Shown here in pieces: positions 1 through 5,437 of a DNA stretch of 7,965 nt. Numbering within the stretch: position 1 is the stretch's first letter; each line of letters starts with the position of its first letter. Source of the stretch: Aquabacter sp. (GTDB lineage: Bacteria > Pseudomonadota > Alphaproteobacteria > Rhizobiales > Xanthobacteraceae); NCBI GenBank assembly GCA_030147645.1, contig JASBUY010000040.1, positions 1-7,965 of the forward strand, written 5' to 3'. The translations under genes and the position numbers were made by a program. Below the pieces are notes generated by a model. The model had not been told where the DNA came from and did not search any database. It worked only from the letters and a program-made list of their open reading frames with translations.

Positions 1-828
1 GGGCGCTCCTATATGGGCTCCATCACGCTGCAGACTGCTTTGCAGCACTCGCTCAATACGGTGGCGGTGCGCCTTGCGGAAAAGTTCGGGCGCCAGAAGA
101 TCATCGACCTCGCCCACAAGATGGGGATCACCGCCAACCTCACGCCCACCGCGCCTTTGCCGCTCGGCGCGGTGGAAGTGACCGTCGTAGACATGACCAC
201 GGCATATGCGGTGTTCGCCAATGGCGGCAAGAGCGTCTATCCCCATGCGGTGATCGAGATGCGGATCGGCACGGGCGACGTGGTGTGGCGCTATGATCGC
301 GACGCGCCCCAGCCCCTGCAGGTGATCCCGCCCTCGGTCATCGACATGATCAATCCCATGCTGAACAACGTCATCGAGAACGGCACCGGCCGCCGCGCGC
401 GCCTGCCCGATGTGAAGGTGGCGGGCAAGACCGGCACCACAAATGCCTATCGCGACGCCTGGTTCATGGCCTTCACCGGCAATTATGTCGGCGGGGTCTG
501 GTTCGGCAATGACGATTACACCTCCATGAACCGGATGACCGGCGGCTCGCTGCCGGCCATGACGTGGCAGAAGGTGATGGCCTATGCCCATCAGGGCATC
601 GAGCCGAAATACATCCCGGGTATCGGCAACCAGCCCGCGCCCAAGCTGGAGGAAGCCCCGACCCCGCTGGACGTGCCCGGCCTGGAATCCTCGGCGCGGC
701 CCATTACGCTGTCGCCGCGCGCGGCGTCGCGGCTGGTGGATCTGGAAAAGCTGTTCCGGCGGGCCGAGCCCATCGTCCCCGCGACCGGGCCGACCGCCGC
801 CATCACCGGCCCCGCGAAAGCCAACTGA
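1..828 (+). CDS. Class A penicillin-binding protein (PBP1A family), C-terminal part of transpeptidase, 5' truncated by window
   Basis: This is the C-terminal 275 residues of a bifunctional peptidoglycan glycosyltransferase/transpeptidase. The reading frame is open from base 1, so the gene starts outside the window and the glycosyltransferase domain and SxxK nucleophile are not visible. Two of the three active-site motifs of penicillin-recognising enzymes can be seen: SLN (SxN) at window residues 17-19 and KTGTT from residue 143. After it come the typical class A elements DAWF and GVWFGNDD. A Pro/Ala-rich tail follows from about residue 205, as is usual for alphaproteobacterial PBP1A-type proteins. 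The protein should be anchored in the inner membrane with this domain in the periplasm, cross-linking stem peptides. The stop lies 4 bases before the GTG of the next gene, which suggests cotranscription. The family call is secure; the exact paralogue is not. Confidence 0.95.
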   Translation, partial: GRSYMGSITLQTALQHSLNTVAVRLAEKFGRQKIIDLAHKMGITANLTPTAPLPLGAVEVTVVDMTTAYAVFANGGKSVYPHAVIEMRIGTGDVVWRYDRDAPQPLQVIPPSVIDMINPMLNNVIENGTGRRARLPDVKVAGKTGTTNAYRDAWFMAFTGNYVGGVWFGNDDYTSMNRMTGGSLPAMTWQKVMAYAHQGIEPKYIPGIGNQPAPKLEEAPTPLDVPGLESSARPITLSPRAASRLVDLEKLFRRAEPIVPATGPTAAITGPAKAN

Positions 829-832
829 CGCC

Positions 833-1408
833 GTGCGCCCCCTCTCCCTCGCTCTGCTCCTGGCCGCCGCGGCCGCCCTCGGCCTGACCGCCACTTTCAT
901 GGCCGTCACCCAATCGCGCGGGATGGACGCGGTGCATTCGGGCGCCTGGACCGGATGGCCGCGCTCCGGCACCACCCAGGCCGACCCCTATGCCCGCGCC
1001 GCCTTCGCGCGCTCGGGCGAACTGCCCATAGAGCTTGCGGACGGTCTCCTCTTCCTCGCCACCAAGGACAATGGCGGCGCGCCACTGGACGGGCGTTGCG
1101 ACATCCGGATCGTCGGACAATTGCCGCAGGCACGGGTCTGGACCCTCACGGTGATGGACGAGGATGGCCGTCTGATCGCCAATGACGCGCACCGCTACGG
1201 CTTCACGAGCAATGAAGTGGTGTTCCGCCCGGACGGCGCGGTGGATGTGGCGCTCTCGCCCAAGGCCCAGGCCGGCAACTGGCTCCCCACCGGCGGGCGG
1301 GCACGCGTGAAGGTCGCCCTTCGCCTGTATGACGCGCCCTTCAGCTTCTCCTCCGCAACCGGCGAGAGCAGCGCGCTCCCCTCCGTCCAGACGGAGCGCT
1401 GCCCATGA
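833..1408 (+). CDS. DUF1214 domain protein with N-terminal membrane anchor
   Basis: This encodes a 191-residue protein of unknown biochemical function. Residues 4-24 are a hydrophobic, Ala/Leu-rich segment that could be a signal anchor. The rest would then be periplasmic. The C-terminal half has marks I associate with DUF1214: a segment around residues 88-108 with ARVWTLTV, and GNWLPTGG at about 148-155 followed by a VALRLYD strand. I chose the GTG at 833 because it is 4 bases after the PBP stop and places the hydrophobic segment at the N terminus. The frame stays open upstream inside the PBP gene, but earlier starts would only translate PBP sequence out of frame. The ribosome binding site is weak, so translation may be coupled to the PBP gene. 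The stop overlaps the next ATG by 4 bases (ATGA). No catalytic residues can be assigned. Confidence 0.88.
   Translation: MRPLSLALLLAAAAALGLTATFMAVTQSRGMDAVHSGAWTGWPRSGTTQADPYARAAFARSGELPIELADGLLFLATKDNGGAPLDGRCDIRIVGQLPQARVWTLTVMDEDGRLIANDAHRYGFTSNEVVFRPDGAVDVALSPKAQAGNWLPTGGRARVKVALRLYDAPFSFSSATGESSALPSVQTERCP
1393..1396 (+). promoter_or_regulatory. Ribosome binding site for the DUF1254 gene
   Basis: GGAG lies 8 bases before the ATG at 1405, inside the end of the DUF1214 gene. It supports that start and the 4-base overlap. Confidence 0.6.
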
Positions 1409-2064
1409 GCGTGCTGGATTTCCTGTCTCCGGTGCGGCGCGGCCGTTTGCTTCCGCGCACGGCGAGGCCCCAGCCCCTGCGCCGGCTGCGCCGCGCTTGG
1501 GATCGCCTCAAGGCCGCCTTGCCGCGTCAGGTCCTGCTGCCCGCCGCCATATTGGTGGTCCTGGCGGGGATCGTCCATCTGGTCACCATCCTCGCGATGC
1601 CGATCCTGGCGCAGAACACGGCCTTCCATCGCCTGAGCCAGCTCGCGCCGGCCAACCAGATGACCTTGCTGCCGGATGCGACGCCAGCGGACATGACGCT
1701 ACCCATGACAGATCCGGCCTTCGTGACGGCTGTCTGCCTCTATGATTTGCGGGCGCGCCCGCTGCGGCTGCGGGTGCCGGCCAGCGAGGATTATACCTCG
1801 GTGTCTTTCTACACCGCGCGCGGTGTCGCCTTCTATGCGCTGAACGACCAGGCGGCGGGGCGGGTGATAGAATTGGACCTGCTCTCGCCAGCGCAGCGCG
1901 CGGCCCTGCCGGAAGATGAGGAAATCACGGCCGCCGATCGGCTCGTGGTGGAATCGCCCTCGGAACGGGGCATCGCTTTGATCCGCGCTTATGCGCGCTA
2001 TCCGGATTTGCGCCCGCAGATCCGCCGTCAGCTTGAAGCGGCGAACTGCGCGCCGTCCAACTGA
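1405..2064 (+). CDS. DUF1254 domain protein, single-pass membrane protein
   Basis: This encodes a 219-residue protein resembling the short, membrane-anchored form of DUF1254; its function is unknown. The first ~40 residues are rich in Arg, consistent with a cytoplasmic N terminus. One membrane segment spans about residues 43-67 and includes GIVHLVTILAMP. The remainder would be periplasmic, with AVCLYDLRARPLRLRVP at about 109-125 and SVSFYTARGVAFYALND at about 132-148. The ATG overlaps the preceding stop (ATGA) and has a GGAG at 8 bases. DUF1254 and DUF1214 often occur fused in one polypeptide; here they are separate neighbouring genes with DUF1214 first, so the two products may act together. 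The gene ends 9 bases before the stop of the small convergent gene. I see no enzymatic motif. Confidence 0.88.
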   Translation: MSVLDFLSPVRRGRLLPRTARPQPLRRLRRAWDRLKAALPRQVLLPAAILVVLAGIVHLVTILAMPILAQNTAFHRLSQLAPANQMTLLPDATPADMTLPMTDPAFVTAVCLYDLRARPLRLRVPASEDYTSVSFYTARGVAFYALNDQAAGRVIELDLLSPAQRAALPEDEEITAADRLVVESPSERGIALIRAYARYPDLRPQIRRQLEAANCAPSN

Positions 2065-2073
2065 AGCCTGCGT

Positions 2074-2247
2074 TCAACGCACCTTTCGGCCGTTGCCCGG
2101 CGCGCTGCGTTCAGGCGGCAGCGTGTTCGTGGGATGCCGCTCGATGCGCACCACCGGCAAAATGCAGATATCCGCGCTGCGCTCGGATGGCGCAGCAGCC
2201 TCCCGACGGGAAGTCCGCTCCAAAGGGAAAGCAATCACCGTGCCCAT
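2074..2247 (-). CDS. Small conserved-looking protein (57 aa), function unknown
   Basis: This is a short ORF of 57 residues starting MGTVIAFPLER and containing a CILPVVRIERH stretch at about residues 28-38. I recall similar small proteins in Hyphomicrobiales with a 'VI(P/A)FP' start and an 'ILPVVRxER' core, but I cannot verify this here. The ATG at 2247 is preferred because GGAG lies 7 bases before it; the open frame extends 30 codons further without such a site. The protein has no signal peptide or membrane segment and is rich in Arg, Pro and Glu, so it is probably cytoplasmic. It lies 95 bases downstream of the DUF1491 gene on the same strand and could be the last gene of the kinase operon or have its own promoter. 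It converges with the DUF1254 gene. I do not assign a function. Confidence 0.6.
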   Translation of the reverse strand: MGTVIAFPLERTSRREAAAPSERSADICILPVVRIERHPTNTLPPERSAPGNGRKVR

Positions 2248-2342
2248 CACCTGTCTCCGATCGTCTGGAGCCGCGTGATGACAACTCTCTTTAGGCAGGT
2301 ATGGTTTCGCGAAGCTTAACTTCTGCGCTGGCGCCACGCGCG
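2248..2342. other. Short intergenic gap without a recognisable promoter or terminator
   Basis: This gap lies between the DUF1491 stop and the 57-aa ORF start, both on the minus strand. It is less GC-rich than its surroundings. It contains only weak symmetry: GAAG-cttaa-CTTC at 2311-2323 and the palindrome TGGCGCCA near 2329. Neither is followed by a T-run on the minus strand, so I do not call a terminator. No convincing -35/-10 pair was found. Confidence 0.4.
2255..2258 (-). promoter_or_regulatory. Ribosome binding site deciding the start of the 57-aa ORF
   Basis: On the minus strand GGAG is followed by a 7-base spacer and ATG (2247). This is a near-ideal Shine-Dalgarno sequence and the main DNA-level evidence that the short ORF is translated. 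Confidence 0.6.
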
Positions 2343-2690
2343 TCAGGCGTCCGGGGCAAGATCGATGAAACTGCGCCCCTGCCGATCCTCGATCTCGACG
2401 AACCAGAGATCGGGATCGAAGCGCACTTCCTTCTCCATGCGCGCCTCGCTCTCCGCTTCCGGCTGGCCCGCAGGGACCAGGAGGCGGAACAGCCGGTCGG
2501 TGGGAAAGGACGCGTCGAACGCGCTCTGGGGCGCGGGACCATAAAGCGCCGCACAGCCGTCCAATGTGGAGACCTTAACGAAGACCGTGCCAGCCTCCTC
2601 AGACCCGCGCCGACGCACGGCGGCAAAGGCCCCGGCCCCGTTCGCGGTCCGCACGATGGCGGCGACAAAAATGGCGCTCTTGAGCCGCAT
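2343..2690 (-). CDS. DUF1491 family protein
   Basis: This encodes a small cytoplasmic protein of 115 residues matching DUF1491 as I recall it, a family confined largely to Alphaproteobacteria and without a known function. Recognisable stretches are MRLKSAIFVAA at the N terminus, GAFAAVRRRGSEEAGTVFVK (about residues 20-39), a YGPAP element (about 50-54), PTDRLFR (about 63-69) and RFDPDLWFVEIEDR (about 90-103). Length and order fit the whole family, so the gene looks intact. The ATG overlaps the stop of the upstream gene in TGATG, and there is no strong ribosome binding site, which points to termination-reinitiation from that gene. A GTG one codon earlier is possible. It is the third gene of the minus-strand unit kinase, peptidoglycan-binding protein, DUF1491. 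Confidence 0.9.
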   Translation of the reverse strand: MRLKSAIFVAAIVRTANGAGAFAAVRRRGSEEAGTVFVKVSTLDGCAALYGPAPQSAFDASFPTDRLFRLLVPAGQPEAESEARMEKEVRFDPDLWFVEIEDRQGRSFIDLAPDA

Positions 2691-3706
2691 CACTCGATCG
2701 ACGTCCCCGATACCGCCGAAAGCTCGCGCACCATGCGGTCGGTGATGTCCCCGGTGACCGGCAGGTTGCGGTCGCGCTCGAAGCGCTGGACCGCGAGGCG
2801 GGTCTCCGTGCCCGGCTGGCCGTCCAGCTTGATCGGGCCGTAGCCGAGGCGCGCCAGCGCCTTCTGGACCGCGAGAATGCGGGACGAGCCCGCCTGCACA
2901 TCGCCCGGCGGACGCACAGAGCCGGTGATGCCGGCATCGCCGGGCACAGCCGCCGGCGGCAGCATGGCCCGGGCCGCGGCAGCGGCGGGCGAGAGCGGAG
3001 GGGCGGCACTCTGCGCCGGAGCGGGCGCGGGCGGGCGCGGCGCGGCGGCAGCAGCCGGAACGCTCGCGGCCGGCGTTGCGGCCATCTGAACGGTCGGCGC
3101 GCGCCGCAATTCCGCGAGCACCGCGTCGGTGGGCTCACCCGAGGTGACCTTGAGCCGCGCAGCCTGTTCGAAGGCGCGCACGCCGGCCTCTGTGCGCGGG
3201 CCGCTCAACCCGTCCACCGCTCCGTCGTAGAAGCCGCGTCGCGCGAGTTCGCGCTGGATGTCCGCCACCACGGGAGAGGGTGTCTTCGGCGCGGGCAGGC
3301 TTGCGGGCGGCAGGATCGCCGCAAGTCCGTCCGCCGCCTGCGGCGCGGCGGGAGGTGCGGCGGCCGGCGGAGCGGCCGGGGCCGGCGCCGCTTTCGGGGG
3401 CAACGCCGCCTGGGAGGAGGCTGGCGGCCCGAAAATCATGGGTGCCGAGCCCGGCACCGCATTGGCGGCGGCGGGCCGCGCCTTCGGCTCCACGGATACG
3501 GTGGTCGCCCCCGATGAGGCGGTGCGCAGGGGCGGTCCCTGGAGGAAGAAGATGTTGGCGATGACAGTGCCGGCCGCCGCGACGGCGATCAGGCCCGCGA
3601 ACCCGTCCGCGACCCGGCGCGTCGCACGGCCGAGGCGCCCGGCGCCCGCCTCGTCGAGGTCCGGCTCCTCGTCGTGAAAATGCCGGGCGTCCAGCGTTCG
3701 CCTCAT
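2690..3706 (-). CDS. Membrane-anchored protein with two peptidoglycan-binding domains (PG_binding_1)
   Basis: This encodes a 338-residue single-pass protein. The first 34 residues are charged and presumably cytoplasmic, with an acidic patch DEEPDLDEA. A membrane helix spans about 35-54. Pro/Ala-rich linkers (about 75-143 and 203-255) separate two PG_binding_1 repeats, at about 145-200 and 274-331. Each repeat shows the family pattern of an 'iQreLarrGfY/lGY' helix, 'DGxxGpxTexavraFe' and a third helix. The domains would face the periplasm and contact the wall. No hydrolase or transpeptidase domain is attached, so it is a binding or scaffold protein rather than an enzyme. The ATG overlaps the kinase stop (ATGA) and has GGAG 6 bases upstream. 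Its 3' end overlaps the DUF1491 start. The partner and ligand are inferred from the domain family only. Confidence 0.88.
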   Translation of the reverse strand: MRRTLDARHFHDEEPDLDEAGAGRLGRATRRVADGFAGLIAVAAAGTVIANIFFLQGPPLRTASSGATTVSVEPKARPAAANAVPGSAPMIFGPPASSQAALPPKAAPAPAAPPAAAPPAAPQAADGLAAILPPASLPAPKTPSPVVADIQRELARRGFYDGAVDGLSGPRTEAGVRAFEQAARLKVTSGEPTDAVLAELRRAPTVQMAATPAASVPAAAAAPRPPAPAPAQSAAPPLSPAAAAARAMLPPAAVPGDAGITGSVRPPGDVQAGSSRILAVQKALARLGYGPIKLDGQPGTETRLAVQRFERDRNLPVTGDITDRMVRELSAVSGTSIE

Positions 3707-5172
3707 GCGGATCTCCGATCCAGCGGATCGGCTTCAATCAGCGGCAAAGCGGGCCGGAACGGCGTCGCCGCCACACCCGCCGGGCCGCACAGCGGCAGGC
3801 TGACCGTGACCGTGGTGCCGACCCCGAGCACGCTCGCGACCTCGAACGCGCCGCGATGCAGTTCCACGAGCGCCCGCACCACCGCGAGACCGAGGCCGAT
3901 GCCTGAGCGGCGCTGATCCATGTCGCCGGCCTGGAAGAAGGGCTCGCCCAGGCGCTCCACATCGGCCGCGCGCATGCCGGCGCCGGTGTCGCGCACCTTC
4001 AGATGGACCATGCCGCCCACAACGAACGTGTCGATCTCCACGCGTCCGCCAGCGGGCGTGAATTTCACGGCATTGGAGAGGAGATTGAGCAGGATCTGGC
4101 GCAGCGCGCGCTGGTCGGCCGTAACCGGGGGGAGATGCTCCGGCAGGCCGTTCACCAACCGCACATTCCGCCGGTCGGCCTCCAGGGCCATCATTTCAAG
4201 CGCGCTGGCGACCACGCCATGCAGGTCCAGATCCTCGCAGGCGAGGTCATAGGCGCCGGCTTCGACCCGCGACAGATCGAGGATGCCATTGACGAGCCCC
4301 AGCAGATGCTGGCCGCTTTCATGAATGATGCGCGCATAGTCCGCGCGGCGCGCCGGGTCGAGTTCCCCGCCCTCCCCCGTGAGGAGTTCGGAAAAGCCAA
4401 GGATCGAGTTCAGCGGCGTGCGCAGTTCGTGGCTGATGGTGCGCAAAAACTGACTTTTCGCGTCGCTCGCCGCTTCGGCGCGGACCCGCGCATCCATCTC
4501 ACCTTCGGCGGCACGCTCGGCGATATCGATCCATTCGACCACGGCCGTCTGCGCCGAGGAGGCGACGACGCGTGCCTCCATGCGGTGGAAGCGGGGCGCC
4601 TCATCGAGCGGGCCGCAGCGCAGGCGCAGCTCCACCAGATGGCTCCGCCCCTCCGTGATGGTTGCCGCAAGGGCGGAGAGAAAGGCCGGGCGATCCGCTA
4701 CCTGGATGCGCTCGAACAGGCGATGACCCAGCAGGTCCGCCGCATTGAGGCCGGCAAATCCCTGGGGCGGCTGGGGCAGGCTCATGGCCTCGCCCGAGCG
4801 GATATGAAAGCTTTTGAATTTGACCTTGGGTCGCGCGTCGCTCGGCGCAACCAGGACCATGCGCCGCGCGGACTGGGCGAGACCGCGCGACACCACGCAC
4901 AGACCCGCCGCCACGAGACCGCAGGCAAGAAGCCATCCTCCCTCCGGGACCGCTCCCTGCGACAGGCCGGAGGCTTCGGCCAGCAACAGAACGGTGCCGG
5001 AGCCCGCCGAGAGCAAGGCGAGGCCGAGCAGGCCGGTGCCCGCGCGCTCGATCATGCGGACCCTATGCTCTGGCGCGGCAATGGCGGAGTCGACCGCAAA
5101 CGCGCGCGCCGCACGCTCCGCCAGATCCTTTGCAAAGGGGCTGAAGCCGCCTTCCGGTCGTATGACCTTCAC
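3703..5172 (-). CDS. PAS-containing membrane sensor histidine kinase, DivJ/PleC-like
   Basis: This is a two-component sensor kinase that would autophosphorylate and pass phosphate to a response regulator; no receiver gene is in the window. Using residues counted from TTG 5229, it has two membrane helices (about 64-86 and 97-115), a PAS-like region (about 150-238) and a short coiled segment. The HisKA H-box is SHELRTPLN with His267. The ATPase motifs are LLNLLSNAVKF (N386), DTGAG (414-418), EPFFQ (429-433) and GIGLGL (443-448). All catalytic motifs are intact. The stretches IIHESGQHLLGLVNGILDLS and the H-box to G2 region resemble Caulobacter DivJ, from memory; orthology is unproven. I prefer GTG 5172 (MKVIRPEGG start, 489 aa, weak GGTGG upstream); TTG 5229 (508 aa) has no visible ribosome binding site. 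The stop overlaps the next gene by 4 bases. Confidence 0.93.
   Translation of the reverse strand: MKVIRPEGGFSPFAKDLAERAARAFAVDSAIAAPEHRVRMIERAGTGLLGLALLSAGSGTVLLLAEASGLSQGAVPEGGWLLACGLVAAGLCVVSRGLAQSARRMVLVAPSDARPKVKFKSFHIRSGEAMSLPQPPQGFAGLNAADLLGHRLFERIQVADRPAFLSALAATITEGRSHLVELRLRCGPLDEAPRFHRMEARVVASSAQTAVVEWIDIAERAAEGEMDARVRAEAASDAKSQFLRTISHELRTPLNSILGFSELLTGEGGELDPARRADYARIIHESGQHLLGLVNGILDLSRVEAGAYDLACEDLDLHGVVASALEMMALEADRRNVRLVNGLPEHLPPVTADQRALRQILLNLLSNAVKFTPAGGRVEIDTFVVGGMVHLKVRDTGAGMRAADVERLGEPFFQAGDMDQRRSGIGLGLAVVRALVELHRGAFEVASVLGVGTTVTVSLPLCGPAGVAATPFRPALPLIEADPLDRRSA
3713..3716 (-). promoter_or_regulatory. Ribosome binding site of the peptidoglycan-binding protein gene
   Basis: On the minus strand GGAG lies 6 bases before the ATG at 3706, within the last codons of the kinase gene. 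It supports the ATGA-overlapping start. Confidence 0.6.
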
Positions 5173-5217
5173 CTTGCCACCGGCGCCCGCGCGCCCTCCC
5201 TCCGAACCGTTACGAAC

Positions 5218-5231
5218 CCTTGCACGCAAGG
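5218..5231. repeat. 14-base inverted repeat CCTTGC-AC-GCAAGG
   Basis: This is a perfect 6-base inverted repeat around a 2-base centre, followed immediately by a second one, GCTTT-aagcg-AAAGC (5231-5245). It could be an operator or a small leader structure upstream of the kinase gene. If the alternative TTG start at 5229 were used, the repeat would overlap the start codon. The symmetry is visible; the function is inference. Confidence 0.4.
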
Positions 5232-5233
5232 CT

Positions 5234-5248
5234 TTAAGCGAAAGCTAA
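5234..5248. promoter_or_regulatory. Possible CtrA-type binding site (TTAA-N7-CTAA)
   Basis: The CtrA consensus in Caulobacter and rhizobia is TTAA-N7-TTAA; this site matches 7 of the 8 defined bases. It lies about 60-75 bases upstream of the preferred kinase start. In a GC-rich genome such AT tetramers are not frequent, but one near-match in an intergenic region can occur by chance. Confidence 0.3.
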
Positions 5249-5424
5249 AGACCCTCTCCGGCGCCGGCGGGCGCCCCGCCATGGCGCAACGTCGTGAACG
5301 GAGGCTTGACGATCGACCCGGCGACCCCATGGCCCGCCCGACTTTCGCCAGGTTTTCGGATGCGCTAACCTCTTTTTCATGTTTGTGTCATTGCGTTCCT
5401 CCTGCGCGGTCCCCCAGCCGGGCC

Positions 5425-5429
5425 AGGAG
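5425..5429 (+). promoter_or_regulatory. Ribosome binding site of the diguanylate cyclase gene
   Basis: AGGAG lies 8 bases before the ATG at 5438, with a second ATG immediately after it. It supports this start over the out-of-frame ATG at 5430. Confidence 0.7.
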
Positions 5430-5437
5430 ATGTCCAT

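Larger units (their letters stand above)
5173..5437. promoter_or_regulatory. Divergent intergenic region between kinase and diguanylate cyclase genes
   Basis: These 265 bases separate the two divergent genes and should hold promoters for both. The kinase-proximal part contains a 14-base palindrome and a stem-loop (5218-5245), plus a near CtrA box (5234-5248). The cyclase-proximal part (about 5341-5400) is locally AT-richer, with TTTTC and CTCTTTTTC stretches that may belong to a promoter. An isolated TTGAC occurs at 5306-5310 but has no -10 at proper spacing. I cannot place transcription starts. If the kinase starts at TTG 5229 the gap shrinks to 208 bases. Confidence 0.55.

Noticed and set aside
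584..832. Upstream extension of the DUF1214 frame into the PBP gene
   Set aside because: The extension is Arg/Pro-rich out-of-frame PBP sequence. The GTG at 833 places the hydrophobic segment at the N terminus and fits the 4-base gap.
2065..2073. A terminator between the convergent DUF1254 and 57-aa genes
   Set aside because: Only 9 bases separate the stops, and no stem-loop with a T-run is visible around them.
2877..3677. Ala/Gly-rich + strand frames opposite the peptidoglycan-binding protein gene
   Set aside because: They are complements of the Pro/Ala linkers. The minus-strand product has two clear PG_binding_1 domains and overlapping operon starts.
5306..5310. TTGAC as a -35 element for the cyclase gene
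   Set aside because: At 16-18 bases downstream the sequence is CATGGC-like, not a -10 hexamer.
5281..5437. ATG at 5281 with an open frame before the cyclase gene as a possible leader peptide
   Set aside because: No ribosome binding site is visible, and the frame merely continues into the cyclase out of frame.
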